Assembly: GCA_016196905.1 (NCBI GenBank)
Contig: JACPWV010000223.1
Coordinates: 1-13,685, forward strand
Length of the DNA: 13,685 nucleotides
Direction of reading: 5' to 3'
Source of the DNA: Chloroflexota bacterium
GTDB taxonomy: Bacteria > Chloroflexota > Anaerolineae > UBA7937 > JACPPX01
A program made the position numbers and the translations under genes. The notes beneath the pieces are model-generated. The model worked only from the letters and a program-made list of their open reading frames with translations, was not told where the DNA came from and did no database searches. Below, in pieces: positions 12,801 to 13,685 of this stretch. Numbering within the stretch: the stretch's first letter is position 1; each line of letters starts with the position of its first letter.

Positions 12801-13685
12801 GTGCGCATCGGGATCGATTACAACGCGGCGCTCCATCAGCGAGCGGGCATCGGGCGATACACCCGCGAGCTTTTCAAAGCCCTGGCCGCTCTCGACCGCG
12901 AGAACGAATACCTGCTGGTCATCTCCGGCCCGGCGGTCCGGCCTGGCCAGGATTTTCTACCCGACGCGGCGAATTTTCGCCCCTTCTACCTTCTGCTGGG
13001 AGAGCGCTGGACCACCCTCCTGTGGCAGCGGCTGCGCCTGCCCTTGGCCATCGATTGGCTCACCGGCTCAGTTGATCTCTTCCACTCCCCCGATTACGTG
13101 CTGCCGCCCCTGCGCCGCGGGGTTAATAAACTTCTCACCATCCACGATCTCTCCTTCCTGCGCTACCCGGAGGGGGCGGAGCCGACCCTGCGCTGGTACT
13201 TGGAGGGGGCGGTGCCTCGCTCGGTGGCTCGCGCCGATTTGCTTTTGGCCGATTCGGAATCCACCCGACGCGATTTGATCGATCTTTTCCATGTCGATCC
13301 GCAGCGGGTGGAGGTGATCTACCCGGGCGTCGATGAGCGCTTCCGCCCGCTGCCAGACCGCGCACGACTCCAGGAGGTTCGCCGGCGCTACGCCCTGGAT
13401 GGGCCCTTCATTCTCAGCGTGGGCACTCTGGAGCCGCGCAAGAACTACCCTCGCTTGATCGAAGCTTTCCATCGATTGCGTCACGATACACACATCCCCC
13501 ACCGCTTGGTCATCGTGGGAGGACTGGGCTGGCGCTATGCGGGGGTCTTCCGTAGCGTGGAACAGCTCGGCCTGCAGGATGAGGTGCGTTTCTTGGGGCA
13601 CGTCCCGGAGGAGGATTTGATCGCTCTTTACAATCTCTGCGAGGCCTTCGCCTTCGTCTCCCTCTATGAGGGCTTTGGCCTCCCG
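12801..13685 (+). CDS. GT4-family glycosyltransferase, 3' end outside the window
   Basis: The frame begins with GTG at 12801, with a GAGAG Shine-Dalgarno-like run at 12791-12795, and stays open for 295 codons to the window edge. GT-B features: an N-terminal strand with RIGIDYNAA (2-10) and a Gly-rich AGIGRYTREL (15-24), FHSPDY (94-99), IHDLSFLRYP (114-123), a linker with VIYPGVDERF (172-181), then SVGTLEPRKN (206-215) and finally the start of the nucleotide-sugar-binding EGFGLP element (290-295). SVGTLEPRKN is typical of GT4 mannosyl/rhamnosyl/galactosyl transferases of polysaccharide clusters. The donor and acceptor cannot be named. About 80 residues are probably missing. It lies 12 nt after the GtrA-like gene, likely in the same operon, and acts in the cytoplasm or at the inner membrane face. 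Confidence 0.92.
   Translation, partial: MRIGIDYNAALHQRAGIGRYTRELFKALAALDRENEYLLVISGPAVRPGQDFLPDAANFRPFYLLLGERWTTLLWQRLRLPLAIDWLTGSVDLFHSPDYVLPPLRRGVNKLLTIHDLSFLRYPEGAEPTLRWYLEGAVPRSVARADLLLADSESTRRDLIDLFHVDPQRVEVIYPGVDERFRPLPDRARLQEVRRRYALDGPFILSVGTLEPRKNYPRLIEAFHRLRHDTHIPHRLVIVGGLGWRYAGVFRSVEQLGLQDEVRFLGHVPEEDLIALYNLCEAFAFVSLYEGFGLP

Noticed and set aside
12595..13278. Plus-strand frames overlapping gtrA and the GT4 gene (also 12719-13075)
   Set aside because: They are out-of-frame shadows. The GTG-started frame from 12801 carries all GT4 motifs, and these do not.
1..13685. Mobile element, CRISPR array, tRNA/rRNA or phage genes
   Set aside because: I looked on both strands for long terminal repeats, regularly spaced repeats, transposase motifs and structured RNA genes and found none. 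Gene content is chromosomal housekeeping plus surface glycan.

Overview
The window is a high-GC bacterial chromosome segment holding most of a dcw (division and cell wall) cluster on the minus strand and the start of a surface-glycan cluster on the plus strand. The two are divergent around a 368-bp intergenic region (10341-10708). Nothing looks mobile: there are no tRNA or rRNA genes, insertion sequences or CRISPR repeats. A deep-branching monoderm-type lineage such as Chloroflexota seems likely. The hints are high GC, the MurG variant lacking the usual HEQNA-type motif, a class B PBP without PASTA domains, and the GtrA / GT4 / O-antigen-ligase-like neighbourhood. No marker gene is present, so this is inference only.

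Minus strand, in transcription order from 10340 down to 1: mraZ, rsmH, an ftsL-like gene, ftsI (class B PBP), murF, mraY, murD, ftsW, murG, a small CvpA-like membrane protein, and the first codons of another gene at 11-1. The genes are packed with gaps of 0-11 nt or ATGA overlaps. The exceptions are a 70-nt ftsL-ftsI gap holding a tiny ORF and a hairpin, and a 128-nt ftsW/murG overlap. Together they encode cytoplasmic peptidoglycan-precursor steps (MurD, MurF), lipid I (MraY), lipid II (MurG), septal polymerisation and cross-linking (FtsW, FtsI, FtsL), and the conserved leader pair MraZ/RsmH. murE is absent from its usual ftsI-murF position.

The control region is unusually legible. On the minus strand a TTGTGC-N17-TATAAT promoter is followed immediately by three perfect TGGGN boxes at 10-bp period, plus a fourth degenerate one. 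This matches the known MraZ operator architecture and implies autoregulation of the operon. A 28-bp imperfect palindrome covers the -35 box. On the plus strand a TTGACA-N17-TATGAT promoter overlaps the first possible ATG of the O-antigen-ligase-like gene, so that gene must start later or be read from a leaderless mRNA starting near 10721.

Plus strand, 10709-13685: an O-antigen ligase/polymerase-family membrane protein, a GtrA-like four-helix membrane protein, and a GT4 glycosyltransferase that starts with GTG and runs off the window. They look like one transcription unit for cell-surface polysaccharide or glycolipid assembly. I did not find a clearly new biological system. The best leads are regulatory (MraZ boxes, palindrome, overlapping promoter/start) and structural (ftsW/murG overlap, MurF and MraY loop peculiarities).
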